64,000 bases of DNA from Petrosia ficiformis. Lineage: Eukaryota; Porifera; Demospongiae; Haplosclerida; Petrosiidae. The position numbers and the translations under genes were made by a program. The notes under the pieces are model-generated. The model worked only from the letters and a program-made list of their open reading frames with translations. It was not told the DNA's origin and did no database searches. The stretch is from contig OX345642.1 in the NCBI GenBank assembly GCA_947044365.1, forward strand, positions 3,967,598 to 4,031,597. Reading direction: 5' to 3'. Shown one piece after another: positions 49,111-61,177 of the stretch. Numbering within the stretch: position 1 is the first letter of the stretch; each line of letters opens with the position of its first letter.

Positions 49111-51779
49111 ACTGGATATTATAACATCACATTTTGCAGCCAGTGCTAATGTCACAACGAATAACAGTGATGTGGATTATTTGCCTGTCACTAAGTACTG
49201 ATTAGGAAGAGACTGGACCAACAATGGAGGGAAAGGAGAAATACACAAGATGATGAGAACAGAAAAGTATGAAAGAGTCACTGTTTTTGTTTTTTTTATA
49301 CTTTTTACCAAGCAACTATAAAAATACTTCGTGTTTGCATTTTTAAAATAAGAAATCTAAAAGTAGTACATACAAGTTAGTGACAACATTATGTATTATC
49401 TGTACATTGGAACTATTTTCATTTTTATAAACCTGAATATGTGATGTATTCATACAGCAATACCAAAGCTTATTTGCAACAGCTACAGATGCAGTATTAT
49501 CTTTTGTGATACCTTTAACGGTATACAACGTTTGTGATTGAAATGTTTGTAGATGATGCATTTTATCTGTAGTCCTTCTGAACATAAGAGTTTATAAATA
49601 ACCTTTTTTTAGAAGGCAAATCAATTGTTCACATGAAACAAAAATGGATCACAAAAGTGCAGACTCCATAAATGTCGCTAACATGGCTTACAACGAGCAG
49701 AAAGAAGCATATATTTGTACAAATCATGCAATTTTATGAGTGCTGGATCAGGAAGAAATTGCACCAACAATGGAGGCAAATATGAAACAGGAGAATAATG
49801 AGGAGATCCATAGAAGTATAATTTGTTTATTTTTGGTATAAGCAATAATTTTGAAAAATATACTATAGAAAGTGAATTCTGAATTCCATAATGTCAGTCA
49901 AATGGTATCATGTGGATATTGTTTGTTCTCCATTTGTAATAAGGAATCTGTAGACAGTTTAAAAGAAGCACTGTTTTCGTTTTCCCTGATGTCAGATAAA
50001 CCCCTGTTGTATTCTAATCAATTTCTGCACTATCTAGTGTCTCAAAAGCTATAAATGGTGATCTTGACTTATTGATTGGTAATGCCATACAGCCTTCAAA
50101 ACAAAGACCAAAATTTAATGCTATGTTTAGTAGTGGATTATTGAGTACAAGGAGTTTGAGAAGACCTTGCCATAAAGATCATCCGCAATGGGATTTAGGT
50201 GTTGTGTCACAGCCAGTTATACAATTAATTCTTCTGGGACACATGCTCAAGAAAAATTTTGTTTGTTTTTAAATGACTGGTTGAACTGTCATGTAGTACA
50301 TGTATATGTAGTTGGAGCCAAATGGAATGTGGACTGGCCTTGAGTTTTTTGTTCAGATGTTTTCCCTAATGACTCCATTTCGAAGTATTTATGAAGTATT
50401 TGGACCAGGAGAGAACAAGGGAGTTCCATTACTCAAAGTATTTGGACCCAGGAGATCCATTTTTAGTATGACAGAACCAAAAATTATTTCTGTGTTTGCA
50501 TGTATTTTCTTTTTAACAATTAATGTTTTCATGGCGAAAAATGCTGAAGCTAGTGCCTTTGCCCTATTATGCCAGTATTTATGCAATTACATTCACCCGT
50601 CAATTTGGCGTCAAACAGTATGTTGTTCTAACAATCAAGCTACCAGCAGACTTCAATTATGGAATTATAAAAGATTACTTTATTATATCTGTAATTAGTT
50701 GTTGATTATCACATTAATATCACATTTACATCACTCAGAGAGAGCCAATCCTCTAAATTCTTTAGTTTATCAATGTAGACTCGTTGATACCACAGAAGTA
50801 GTAGCTTGTTATAATAAAATTATTATTGTATTGCCACTTTGAATATTTGCTCCTGCTTGAAATAGGACAAATACAGGAAGAAATGCAAGCGTTGCAATAT
50901 TTATGGGATAATTTTTTCCTGATACACAAAGTTTCGATGATTTTCTCTCTATGAAGTGGAGCATATAATCCACATCAACCAGGAACAAATTATTAGACAA
51001 TCTATGGAATTACACTTGTGTTAGCTTTAGTCCATATACATGTATCATGTTGCAGATTGGAACTGCTTTTCACTATTTGAGAAAATTAAGTCTACAAATC
51101 TTAAATACTGTAAACAAGTTCTTGAGACCTGAAAGAGTATGTCATCTCCAGTTGTTGTGTTTAAAATTAACTGCTTCAGCAATGCTGGCAGAGTGGTAAG
51201 TCAGCCTTAAAACATTATAAAAAGATATACATGTACAGATCCCTATGATCACTTTGTGGTGTCATCATTCAGTAGTCATGGCTGACCTGAAACACAACAA
51301 GTATTACAATTATTATTTTCATTTCCCATTCTTTTTGCGTTTTAAAGGTTTTTGTGGAAAATTAGGAATAATTATATTTCAGCCAAAACAGGTATTAGTT
51401 CCTGTAGGTACAAGCAACTTTCTTCTACTGCATGGTTTGTAGAGCTTGTTGAAATTTGTACTCTAACTGAAACTAGTTTGAGATCTGGTACTAAACTGTA
51501 TACATTTTTAAAATAATTTCCCAACAAATCAGCGATTATTGAGAACTTGAACTTGAATCAATTCATTTTATGTGAGAAGAAATTCAATTTGACATAAGTA
51601 GTTATGAAAACTAATTAATTAAGCACCAAACACACCTACATGTATATTATATACAGTGTAAGGTAGTAGGCCAATTGTGTGTTAGTAAGAACTTGATGAT
51701 AAGATTTGTAAAATATGTGACAATCCACATGTCCTCTGTCGTGAAATCTACCCATCTACACCTTGATTGCCACTGACAA
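49111..51779. other. Unassigned region with weak plus-strand coding traces
   Basis: Plus frames at 49872-50054, 50072-50272 and 50312-50698 are adjacent and protein-like in places (LKEALFSFSLMSDKPLLYS; KDHPQWDLGVVSQP), suggesting one decayed gene or mobile-element ORF with stops. I cannot name it. At 51240-51290 there is a copy of the GATCACTTTGTGGTGTCATC repeat end. The rest shows nothing. Confidence 0.35.
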
Positions 51780-53040
51780 CAAAAACATCACACACAGGAT
51801 GGACAACAGCATAGTTGAAAAGAGAAAGTAAAGAACAACCAATACCAAGCTGGGAATATCTATTGCTTTATTATTATTATCACGAATTAAGACTGATCTT
51901 TAAAACACTGAATATAGGTTCGACTAAAAATTGCTGTTAGAGAAACCTTTATTGACTGTCAGTAACTGGATGACACTTCTATGACCAACGAAATGAAAGG
52001 TCAACAATGTGCTCATTATTAAAAAAAAACTGCATCAGTTTGACCAACTGTAGGGGTCCCAGAAATCTCATCTTTTCATTTTACAAGACATCTCAAAGTA
52101 CTTGGCAAATTTGACTTGTAAAACAAAAATGATAATTTGTAAATTCGAAAAATCTTTTTTTTTAATGTTTTTTCATACAACATGCACTCATGTGAATTAA
52201 AATGTGCAGCGTATGATTTACTAATGATTTAATAAACTTTGGTTCGCTCTAGTAGTGACAAAGTAGGTTAAGAAATGGTGGGATGCTTCTGCATATTAAA
52301 ACGTGTTGTAAACGTTGTAGCAAAAGTTCGGTCAGCTTTGCACACCAATTCCCTCTAGCCACTTTCTCTGTGACATTAAAATAAATATACTTTGGCTATA
52401 TACCTCATGTCTATCTAGATCTGTACATTAATTTAGCCTCATTAACAACAATATGGTTGAAAAGAGACAGTAAAGAACAACCAATACCAACCTAGAAATG
52501 TCTGTTGCTTTATTATTATTACTTTATTGACTTTATCACCTGATTATCAACGAAAAACAAAACAAAAAAGTTTAACAAGTGCAAAGATCACAGTAAAAAT
52601 AAAATTAAAGAAGTATAGGAAGGTGCTGCTTTTTGTTAGATAGATACATGTCAAGGATTATACTGTAAGAGAGCCTTTTATTGACTGTCTCAAGCAAGAC
52701 AGCAAAAGGTCAACTGTGTGAATTAAGAATGACCTTTAAAAAACTGCATATAAGTTTGACCAACAATGGCTGTTAGAGAAACATTTATTGACCGTCAGCA
52801 ACTAGATGAATGCTTCTTTGACCAACCAAACGAGAGTTTAATAGTACCTGTCTGCTGACCTTTAAAAAAACTGCAACTATTTGGGCCAAGATGATCTTAA
52901 CTAGATAAATACTTCTTTGACCAACTAAACGAAAGGTCAGTTGTACCTGTCTGCATATTAAAACATGTTGTAATGAGTGTTTGGTCAGCTTGCAAGCTAA
53001 TTTCTTTAATTCCTTCTAGCCATTCAGAATACATGCTTCT
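51780..53040. repeat. Degenerate direct duplication (~650 bp x 2)
   Basis: Blocks recur in order: gttgaaaagaga.agtaaaga (51815 and 52455), attgctttattattatta (51865 and 52503), gagaaac.tttattgac.gtc (51940, 52775), gcatattaaaacgtgttgta (52293, with a near copy at 52950) and ccttctagcca (52350, 53015). No coding content. Confidence 0.65.
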
Positions 53041-53389
53041 CGACATAAGATAATTAGGTACATGTAAATATTACTGTGCGAGGAAGAAATGAGGTAAGCA
53101 GAGGTAGGATGACAGTCCAAGAGTGCAAATTTGTAAATAAAAAAAACCCAACTGGATATTCAGTTGATTAATTATAATAGATCTGTTAGTCATCTCTCTA
53201 TTTTGTAACCCACAAGTTTATTTGGAATAACATGTAACGGTATACTATTATTTACTTCTTGCTCATGTGCTGATATATATGAACATAAAGTAGTTCAGAC
53301 ACTCAATCACTGTTGATCATTACAAACACAATCATAACTTGTTATATATGAACTAAGTACGAGTTGGGAAGGAACCCAAGGTTGTGAAA

Positions 53390-54290
53390 AATATTAGAAG
53401 ATGCTGCTATGGTTATTTAGTATTCATCAATTAATGAATATGAACTACATGTAAGTACCAGTTTGGAAGGATATGAGGATTGTGTAAAAATACTGAAAGA
53501 TGCTATGAGCGTTCATGACTTAATGGCACACGAGTATGAACTAAACACCAGTTAGAAAGGATATCACAACTGTGTAAGATGCTATGGTTATTTACATGTG
53601 GTATTCATTAATTAATTAATGAATATGAGTTGGGAAGGAAATGAGGATTATTGGAAGATTGGAAAGAATATCACAATTGTATAAAAATACTGAAAGATGC
53701 TATGAGCGTTCATGACTTAATGGCACACGAGTATGAACTAAACACCAGTTAGAAAGGATATCACAACTGTGTAAGATGCTATGGTTATTTACATGTGGTA
53801 TTCATTAATTAATTAATGAATATGAGTTGGGAAGGAAATGAGGATTATTGGAAGATTGGAAAGAATATCACAATTGTATAAAAATACTGAAAGATGCTAT
53901 GAGCGTTCATGACTTAATGGCACACGAGTATGAACTAAACACCAGTTAGAAAGGATATCACAACTGTGTAAGATGCTATGGTTATTTACATGTGGTATTC
54001 ATTAATTAATTAATGAATATGAGTTGGGAAGGAAATGAGGATTATTGGAAGATTGGAAAGAATATCACAATTGTATAAAAATACTGGAAGATGCTATGAG
54101 GATTCAAGACTTAATGGCACACGAGTATGAACTTAAACACCAGTTGGAAAGGATATCACAATTGTACTGGAAGATGCTATGGTATCACTTAATGAATATG
54201 AACTAAGTATCAGTTGGGAAGGAAATGATGATTGCATACAAATATTGGAAGATGCTATGGTCATTTAACATTCATCACTGAAGGGTACAT
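53390..54290. repeat. 197-bp satellite, three near-perfect units plus degenerate flanks
   Basis: The string tgctatgag recurs at 53501, 53698, 53895 and 54092, exactly 197 bp apart. Each unit contains a 22-bp palindrome centred on ttaattaattaa (first at about 53603-53624) and gtcatgact/atggcacacgag blocks. Partial, diverged units lie before 53500 and after 54092. Confidence 0.92.
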
Positions 54291-56239
54291 GACTATATTT
54301 TTAGTACAAAGATTGGATGATATTATTTAGTAGTCACTAGCTAATGTAAATTTTTTTGTGATAATCACTAAAATTTACTAAATCTCAAGTAATAACTTGA
54401 AACAAAAATACTCCCAGGGAGATGAAAAGCCTTATTTTATTTTTGCTAAGTAGTTTCTCAACTGCCATTAGTAGCTTAACACTTTCTATTATCATGTTTT
54501 GTCGTGCAGTAATGTGGGTATTTATTTAGTAATAACAATAAACCAAATAAACAAAAATTACAACATGACACCATTAATTTTAAATATTGAAAATAGTTAC
54601 CAATATATAAATACCATCCACCCCTATTTTATACATCTCAAATCAAAGGCTATTCTTATTAAGTGTCAAGTTGAAACTGATCTTTTTATAAATTCATAGC
54701 TTTGAATGCATACACATGTGGCATTATGGATTCAATTACATTATTGCAACATACTTTCCTGGGTAACTGTATTTGCCTGTAGTTAAATCCAAAGCGGGAA
54801 ATAAGATCTAAAATATGCTTAGACATTAATGATTTTTATCGGTCATGTAATGTATAGTGTACATGTATGTGTATGTGATATATAAGCTTAAAATGGTTGG
54901 ACATTTGTATAACGAGATAAATAGAGAATAAAGTATCCCTATGACTGCTTTGTGGTGTCACCAAAATATGGTATACTTAACAAAATTGAAGAGGTTTTTG
55001 CTCAAGTCCTTTTTGGTATGGCCCTGAAATACATAAACAAAGTAGAATCATTCAACATGCTTTTAAAATGAAATGGCATTCTGATTATATGTAACTGTAA
55101 TTTAGTCAGTAGATTCAGAATAAACAAAGAGGTATTGTTGAATTCAAGTCTTTCTGTTTACCATTAGTAATGCACCAATAATCATATCAGTGATCAGTAT
55201 CGGTTATTGTAATCATTTTGCTATTTCCACTTGGAATAAAGAACCGTGATCGCAGGAAAAGTTGGACTGAGCTTTAACCTTCTGGAACAACAACTTTGTT
55301 TAGATCTTCGGAGAGAAAGTAACAGTAAAAGGTTGGCCGTTTGGCTTGTTAACCACGCCCATATTTCAGCAATGATTAATAACAAACATTAATTAAACGT
55401 TTAAATGCAATTAAATCGTTTTAAGACAACATAAATAGTACGATACAATATGATGAGTTTCGGTCTACAGTCATACTACAAATGCAAAACGTTAAAATAA
55501 ATGAGCACATAATAATATTACCCACATTTCCAGCTGTAACCAATTTTGCATACTGATTATAATTAATGATACTATTGACATTTATCTTTATTGAGCTGAT
55601 GCATTTAGTACATGTAACTGGAATTCTTGAACTTTTTATTGACTTATATTGTACATGTATAAAGTATAAACAATATTTTTCATACTTCAAGAAAAGTGCA
55701 ACTGATGATAGCAAAGCTATATGTGCCCATCAAAATTTGTGCTAAAAGTATTTCAATATAAAAAGTAATGGCACCCAAAAAAAATAGAATTAGCATTGTG
55801 CCCGCGTGTGTGATCTGTCCTACTATAAATATGTATATTACATATAGATATTATACAGAATAATAATTAAACACAACTTATCTTGTCAATATCGTTGTCT
55901 ATTTTCTTTTCACTAACATCAGGTTGACTTAATGAGCATGGTGACTTGCTTCTTAGTGGGTTCTGAATATATGAAATAATATATACATAATGTTATAGTA
56001 TATGTTATATTGATTGCTCAATTCTAAAAAAAATTATAGTACAGATTTATTTCAATATCACAAACATACTTATTAACATTCAAGCATTGATATTAGTACC
56101 ACACTTTTAATTATAGGGAACTTTCTATGGAGACAAATGGAGCAGAATAGGCAAAACATTGAATGAGGCAGAGTAGGGCAAATCTCAGAGCAGTGGTGCA
56201 GAGGAAAATAGGGAAATTTGAGCAGAATGTGAACAGGCC
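54291..56239. other. Non-coding
   Basis: No supportable gene. A repeat end AGTATCCCTATGACTGCTTT lies at 54931-54950. A possible minus-strand terminal exon (55962-55919, acceptor attcag) might belong to the gene at 57591-59321; see that entry. Confidence 0.5.
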
Positions 56240-57290
56240 TATCTATAATGAACTGATGAAAAGATCACTGCTATAAAAAATCCATCACTGCTCAAGAATC
56301 TATCACAACTTAAATCATTTTTTGGACTTATTAACTATTATAGTACATTTTTAGATAATCTATTACATGTTTTGCTCCCCGCTTTAGAAGACAGAACCAC
56401 AGTCCTGCCAGACCAAATGAAGTGTTTTGACAAGCAAATTGCATTTACCGCTCATTCCTTAGCACCTGCAGAATAATCGCAAATTGAGAAAGGACTTGCT
56501 ATCGTGTTTAGAGTGAATAAATTCCATCAGTATCTGTTTGGTCATCACTTCACTATATTGTCTTGATCATAAGCCTCTTCAACATTTAATCAGTGAATGC
56601 AAAGGCACCCCTACCATGATGGCATCAGCTCGTATTCAAAGATGGGCAATGACTTTGGGTGCAAGCCTGGAGAACAACGTACAATGTACACACGTACTAA
56701 ACTACTAATGCTAATCTTCTCGGTCATCTTCCACTTCCAGACTCGCCAACAAATGTGGCAACCCCTGGAGAAACCATCTTATTAATGGAAGCTTTACAAT
56801 CTTTTCCAGTAACTACAGACCAAATTGGTCAATGGACAACTCGAGATTCAACATTAGCAAAAGTCAAAGATTTAATCCTTCATGGTTGGAGAGACACTAC
56901 TGACAACTCTGTGACACTGTATCAACTACATAAATATGAAGTCAGTGTTGCATAATGCAAGCTGTGGTACTACTACCGGGACAACAAGTTATTGATGAAT
57001 TACACGAAGGACACCCTGGCATCTCTAGAATGAAGAATTTAGCTCGAAGCAGCCCAGTATGAAATAATGACTTACATGTAGATAGGAAGGTGAAAAGTTG
57101 TTTGAATTGTCAGAGTACAAGACATCGTCCACCAACAGCTCCCCTTCACCCATGGGAATGGCTAAAACTTCTATGGTCAAGATTACCATGCAGACTATGC
57201 AGACTATACTAGTGTTGTAAGCACGAGAGTCACTGCAAACCAACCATAGATTTTTTTTCCACACATCAATACATCTTGTGTGGTAAACTA
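56240..57290 (+). pseudogene. Ty3/gypsy retrotransposon pol relic (RT/RNase H to integrase)
   Basis: In several plus frames: SQLKSFFGLINYY (end of the reverse transcriptase region, about 56307-56345), QIEKGLAIVFRVNKFHQYLF and a broken H-KPLQHL stretch of RNase H (56476-56590), ASARIQRWAM (about 56625), then the linker PLPDSPTNVATPGE (about 56735). The integrase zinc-finger region follows, with DELHEGHPGISRMK and SCLNCQS, and APLHPWEW (57140-57165). Many stops and shifts; the integrase core and LTRs are not seen. It is an old, dead fragment. Confidence 0.8.
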
Positions 57291-57590
57291 ATAACTGTAA
57301 AATGCCTGGTTTTAATTTATGTATGCTATCTCACATGTATGCCACACCATGTTTTGTTTAACACCCCTTTGACTGTATAGAGTCTGAGGCGTTACACTTG
57401 TTTGGATAGACTGATCATACATGTGATCTCGTATGTTCTGGAAATTTCTACATGATATGAATATAAAATCTGTCTGTAACCTTACATAGTTCAGTTGTTG
57501 TATTTTACTATTTCTTAGTTATAATTGTTGTGTTCTGATAATGAATATACGATATTAAAGAACGTTTTGGTTATAACATCTTGATCTTAC

Positions 57591-59321
57591 CTACATTGTA
57601 TATTGTCTTTAGGACCTCTTCTTCATCATGTGCAGGTAGTACCAATTCTTCTTTGAATGCGTCATTAATTATCTGAAATAGAGATAAATAGAGATTGATA
57701 TAGTTAAAGAGCATATAGAGGAATAATAGGCAGAAATAGGAGACAATTAAAAAATTGATTATCATTGACCGACTTTCCAAAATTGTTCAACATCATTTTG
57801 TCAAGGAAAAGAATTACTTATCTTCACCTCAGAAACCACCCCCAGCTTTATGGCCACACTATTTACAAAAAGTCCTAACCCCATCTTCATGGTTTCAAGC
57901 AGACTGATTCCAAAGGATGAAGAACTATCAAAACTTAACAACTTCTTCTGTCCAATTGCACTTACTTCTATAATCCCTAATTCATCACAAGATCGTAATG
58001 AAGAAACTGAACAGTTCCTTCACATATAATTAGCCACAGTTACAGGTTTCCTTTCAGGGATTTATTGAACATATCTCTTCCATATGTTCTATTTTGGGCA
58101 AGAAAACTATCCTGCCCCTTGCCATGTCATGTACAAGTGGAATGTGTTAAATACATAGCAACAACTTCGGGGCTGGGCTAACATGTGAACAATCATGTCA
58201 ATAGTTACAATAGACATAACAACAGCTATCATTTAGTCTTGCGTGCCAGACCCATACAATGAGAAAGGGTCTGAATGCATGCTATACATCAGTTTGTTCA
58301 AGGAAGCTGTATAGGTACACATATGACAAAACAAATGCAATAACACGGATATTTCCAAATCAGGTGAGTAGTTATACAGATATGTCTTGGTTGTGTAGAA
58401 AAAGCATAATAGCTTACTTCTTTAAAGACTCGTAGCCCATATCCACAACTACTCTTAGATCACTGCTTCTAAATCAATTTTTTGAACGTCACATCACAAA
58501 ATGGTGGGTGAATAATGACCTACATGTGTATCATGACGTTGTGCAATCTGATTGCAGTGGAACTTTTTGTGCACCAGGAATAAACTGATGTGTAGCATGC
58601 AACCAGACTCTTTCTCGTGGTATGGGTCTGGCACACAAGACTAGGTGTCATTGACATCAATAATTTTCTTCAGTGTGCATGGAAACTTTAATTAGCTTCA
58701 AGTTTTTATCAATTTCCAAGGTCAGTAATTAGACTTTCAAGTATGGCTACAGAGTTTCAAATTGTTTAAGCAAGCAGCCAGAACATTCGTTGTCATCGTC
58801 CACTCATCTTGTATTAATTAAACATGTGGCTTCATTCTCTTTTAAAACACATTGTAATGAAAACACTCATCAGACATTGTAATTAAACTTGCTCTCACTA
58901 TAGGAATGCTGGGAATTTATTTAACAACCATTTTTATTTTCCATAAGGTCAGGGATCATTGATTTTTAGTTTCTCATCGTCCACCGGCATCAATTTGTCC
59001 ATTACGCCATTTGCACTTGCACATTGACACATGCAAACCATGACAAGTGAACAATGGTTAGTGATAATGAAATCACCTTTTATTCGTACTTCTTGTCATT
59101 TAGTTAACCATGTCAGTAATCTGCTTCATCTGTTAACATGGTGTTTTTAAAATGAAATTACTTTTTACAAGTGTTAATTTGTAATAATTTTTATTAATAA
59201 TGGATAATACCTGCCCACCCACATTATTTATTTCTGAATTTGGAATGAGAAACACAATCTCTGGCTTAATCTTGTCTTGAATTACCACATAATCATGTAT
59301 AACTTTTATTTGTCTATTCAT
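57591..59321 (-). CDS. Unidentified gene, two well-formed exons
   Basis: Exon a is 59321-59211: ATG start, 37 codons, ending VGGQ|gtatta. Exon b is 57672-57591: acceptor ctatttcag, 82 nt, reads IINDAFKEELVLPAHDEEEV, donor GTAG|gtaaga. The phases join (0 to 0), giving …FLIPNSEINNVGGQ-IINDAFKEEL…. A further exon at 55962-55919 (acceptor attcag) would continue in phase and stop after 14 residues, but this link is weak. A stop codon lies just upstream of the ATG in the same frame, so either this is the first coding exon or an acceptor in gaatag is used. The protein is soluble-looking and acidic. I recognise no family. The intron holds a MULE-type MITE (58234-58643). Confidence 0.45.
58234..58643. 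mobile_element. Mutator-like MITE, second family
   Basis: ~63-bp imperfect terminal inverted repeats start tagtcttgcgtgccagaccc and end in its near complement. The 9-bp flanks gctatcatt (58225-58233) and ggtgtcatt (58644-58652) agree at 7 of 9. The first six bases equal those of the element at 8358. Confidence 0.78.
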
Positions 59322-61177
59322 TTTGATTTACCAGCCTCCCTATAATTCTGTGCCCTTGGATAAGCCAAGGCTTGTAACTTTAATATTGTATATACATACT
59401 GCATACAAGTATATTTATATAGAGATAGATATGGAGGTCTTACAGCTGTTTTCTCTGCTTCTCCTTATAACATTTCATGTTTATTTTGTGGTTTTTCAGT
59501 CCTTCAACAATTCTAGTCTCAAAGCAACCCTAGATCACCCTAAAACAGTAAAACGTGCACATCCCGCATGCGCACAAACGTAACAAGCATGGTAGAATAA
59601 TCATTGACCAATCAAATCGCTAGGTAATTGTGATATTTTTATACGTAAAGTGGAGGGCTTACTTGGCTACTTGCTTTTGTTTGTTGCAATTTTTTATTTA
59701 AGTTTGGTTCTTTTTTTCGCCATTTAGTCAGTTGTTATAAGATCTTAGTAAGAAGTATTTTACTCAATATTTGAGTCAACATTTCTGCCATGACATTACT
59801 GCAGACAGATTTGTTACATAAAACACTCTACATTTATTAAACAGCGGAATGTTTGGTATATAATCCCATTTATAGTTCAATCATTACACAACAGGAGCTA
59901 GATCATGCACTCAACAGGGAAATCCTCACTGTACACTGAAATAGATCTATAGTCTGATATGCATCCTACCATTCAACTAGTACTGGAATATATTATATAT
60001 ATAATATACAAGAATAATAAAAAATGCTCCACATTCATTACTTGACCGAGTGAGTTTCCTTAACTTTGTATTATATATATTTCGAACCTGTGAGCAGGGT
60101 TTGTGGAAGCCCACATGGAATAGTTGACTCATAACAGTGTATGTATTATCCACTGAAGTACCTGCTGTAATGACAAGTACAGTAGAAATTGGCCCAAATT
60201 ATGGACCAAAATAATTGATTTATAATTTTCATAGCAATTTTTTCATTAGGCTGTGACTTGACTGTTAAAAATGGGTGCTCATACACATGTTTGACACCCC
60301 TTGGGTGTAAGCATGAAACATTTCATCTTTTATACACTAAACTTAGTACATGTAATATAAAGTAAATCCTTCAATAGGAGTGATATTTTCAGCATCAAAA
60401 GTTAGCTCTTAGTCTCACTGGACAGTGAAAGCCCAGCCTGCCCCCGAAATAACAGTCTGGTGACTTGGAAATGTCATGTGCACATATCTACAAATTGAAT
60501 ACTAACACTCACAAAAACACCTTTCCTGCAAAAAGCTCTGTAATGATTCTTCCTATTTGTGCCTCAGTTCTTTAATTAAAGTTCGAAAGTTTGAGAGAGT
60601 TCGAAATAGCTGAGATACACATCGATTAATATCTAGCCATACTGAGGCAATCAGTACTAATATTCCTAGATGCATCTAATTGATGCTGCTAGTGAGAGGT
60701 CTATTAGTAGTTCTACACATTTAGTTTTCATGCATGTTATTTTGTGTACCACACAGAGATTGATCATGATACAGTCCAGAGAGTGTTATTAATTGCTAAC
60801 AGTAGCTTAGTTTGGGTTTCCAGAGAGATATTAGCCTATAATATAATTATGATCATATATTTATTATTATTATAATTGTGGTAACTTCATTTTTAGCTTA
60901 GAAGTTACGACCATAGCGAGCTGTGACAGTGGATGTGTTTTTCTCTAGCTCATCTAGCTTATAATGGAGAAGTACAAAGTTAAACTGTTGATAATTAATA
61001 ATGGGCTTATTGATAAATTACACTACCAAACAATCCAAATGTTTTTATTGATAAACAAAATAACAGAAACCATAATAATACATAATTATTGTTGTACAAT
61101 TGATAGATTATTAATTAAATTTATGATAATTATTCTTTGTAATAGGAATCAGTTTATAATTATTTCAAGTTACATTT
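59322..61177. other. Non-coding
   Basis: No gene seen. Short AT palindromes (for example tatattatatatataatata near 59990) and a partial dispersed-repeat end (cacattcattacttgaccga, about 60030) are present. Confidence 0.5.

Noticed and set aside
49872..50698. Possible tyrosine-recombinase or transporter gene
   Set aside because: HPQWDLGVV and a hydrophobic stretch are suggestive but no catalytic residues or ordered membrane segments can be shown.
57025..57264. Minus ORF within the gypsy relic
   Set aside because: Antisense to recognisable integrase sequence.
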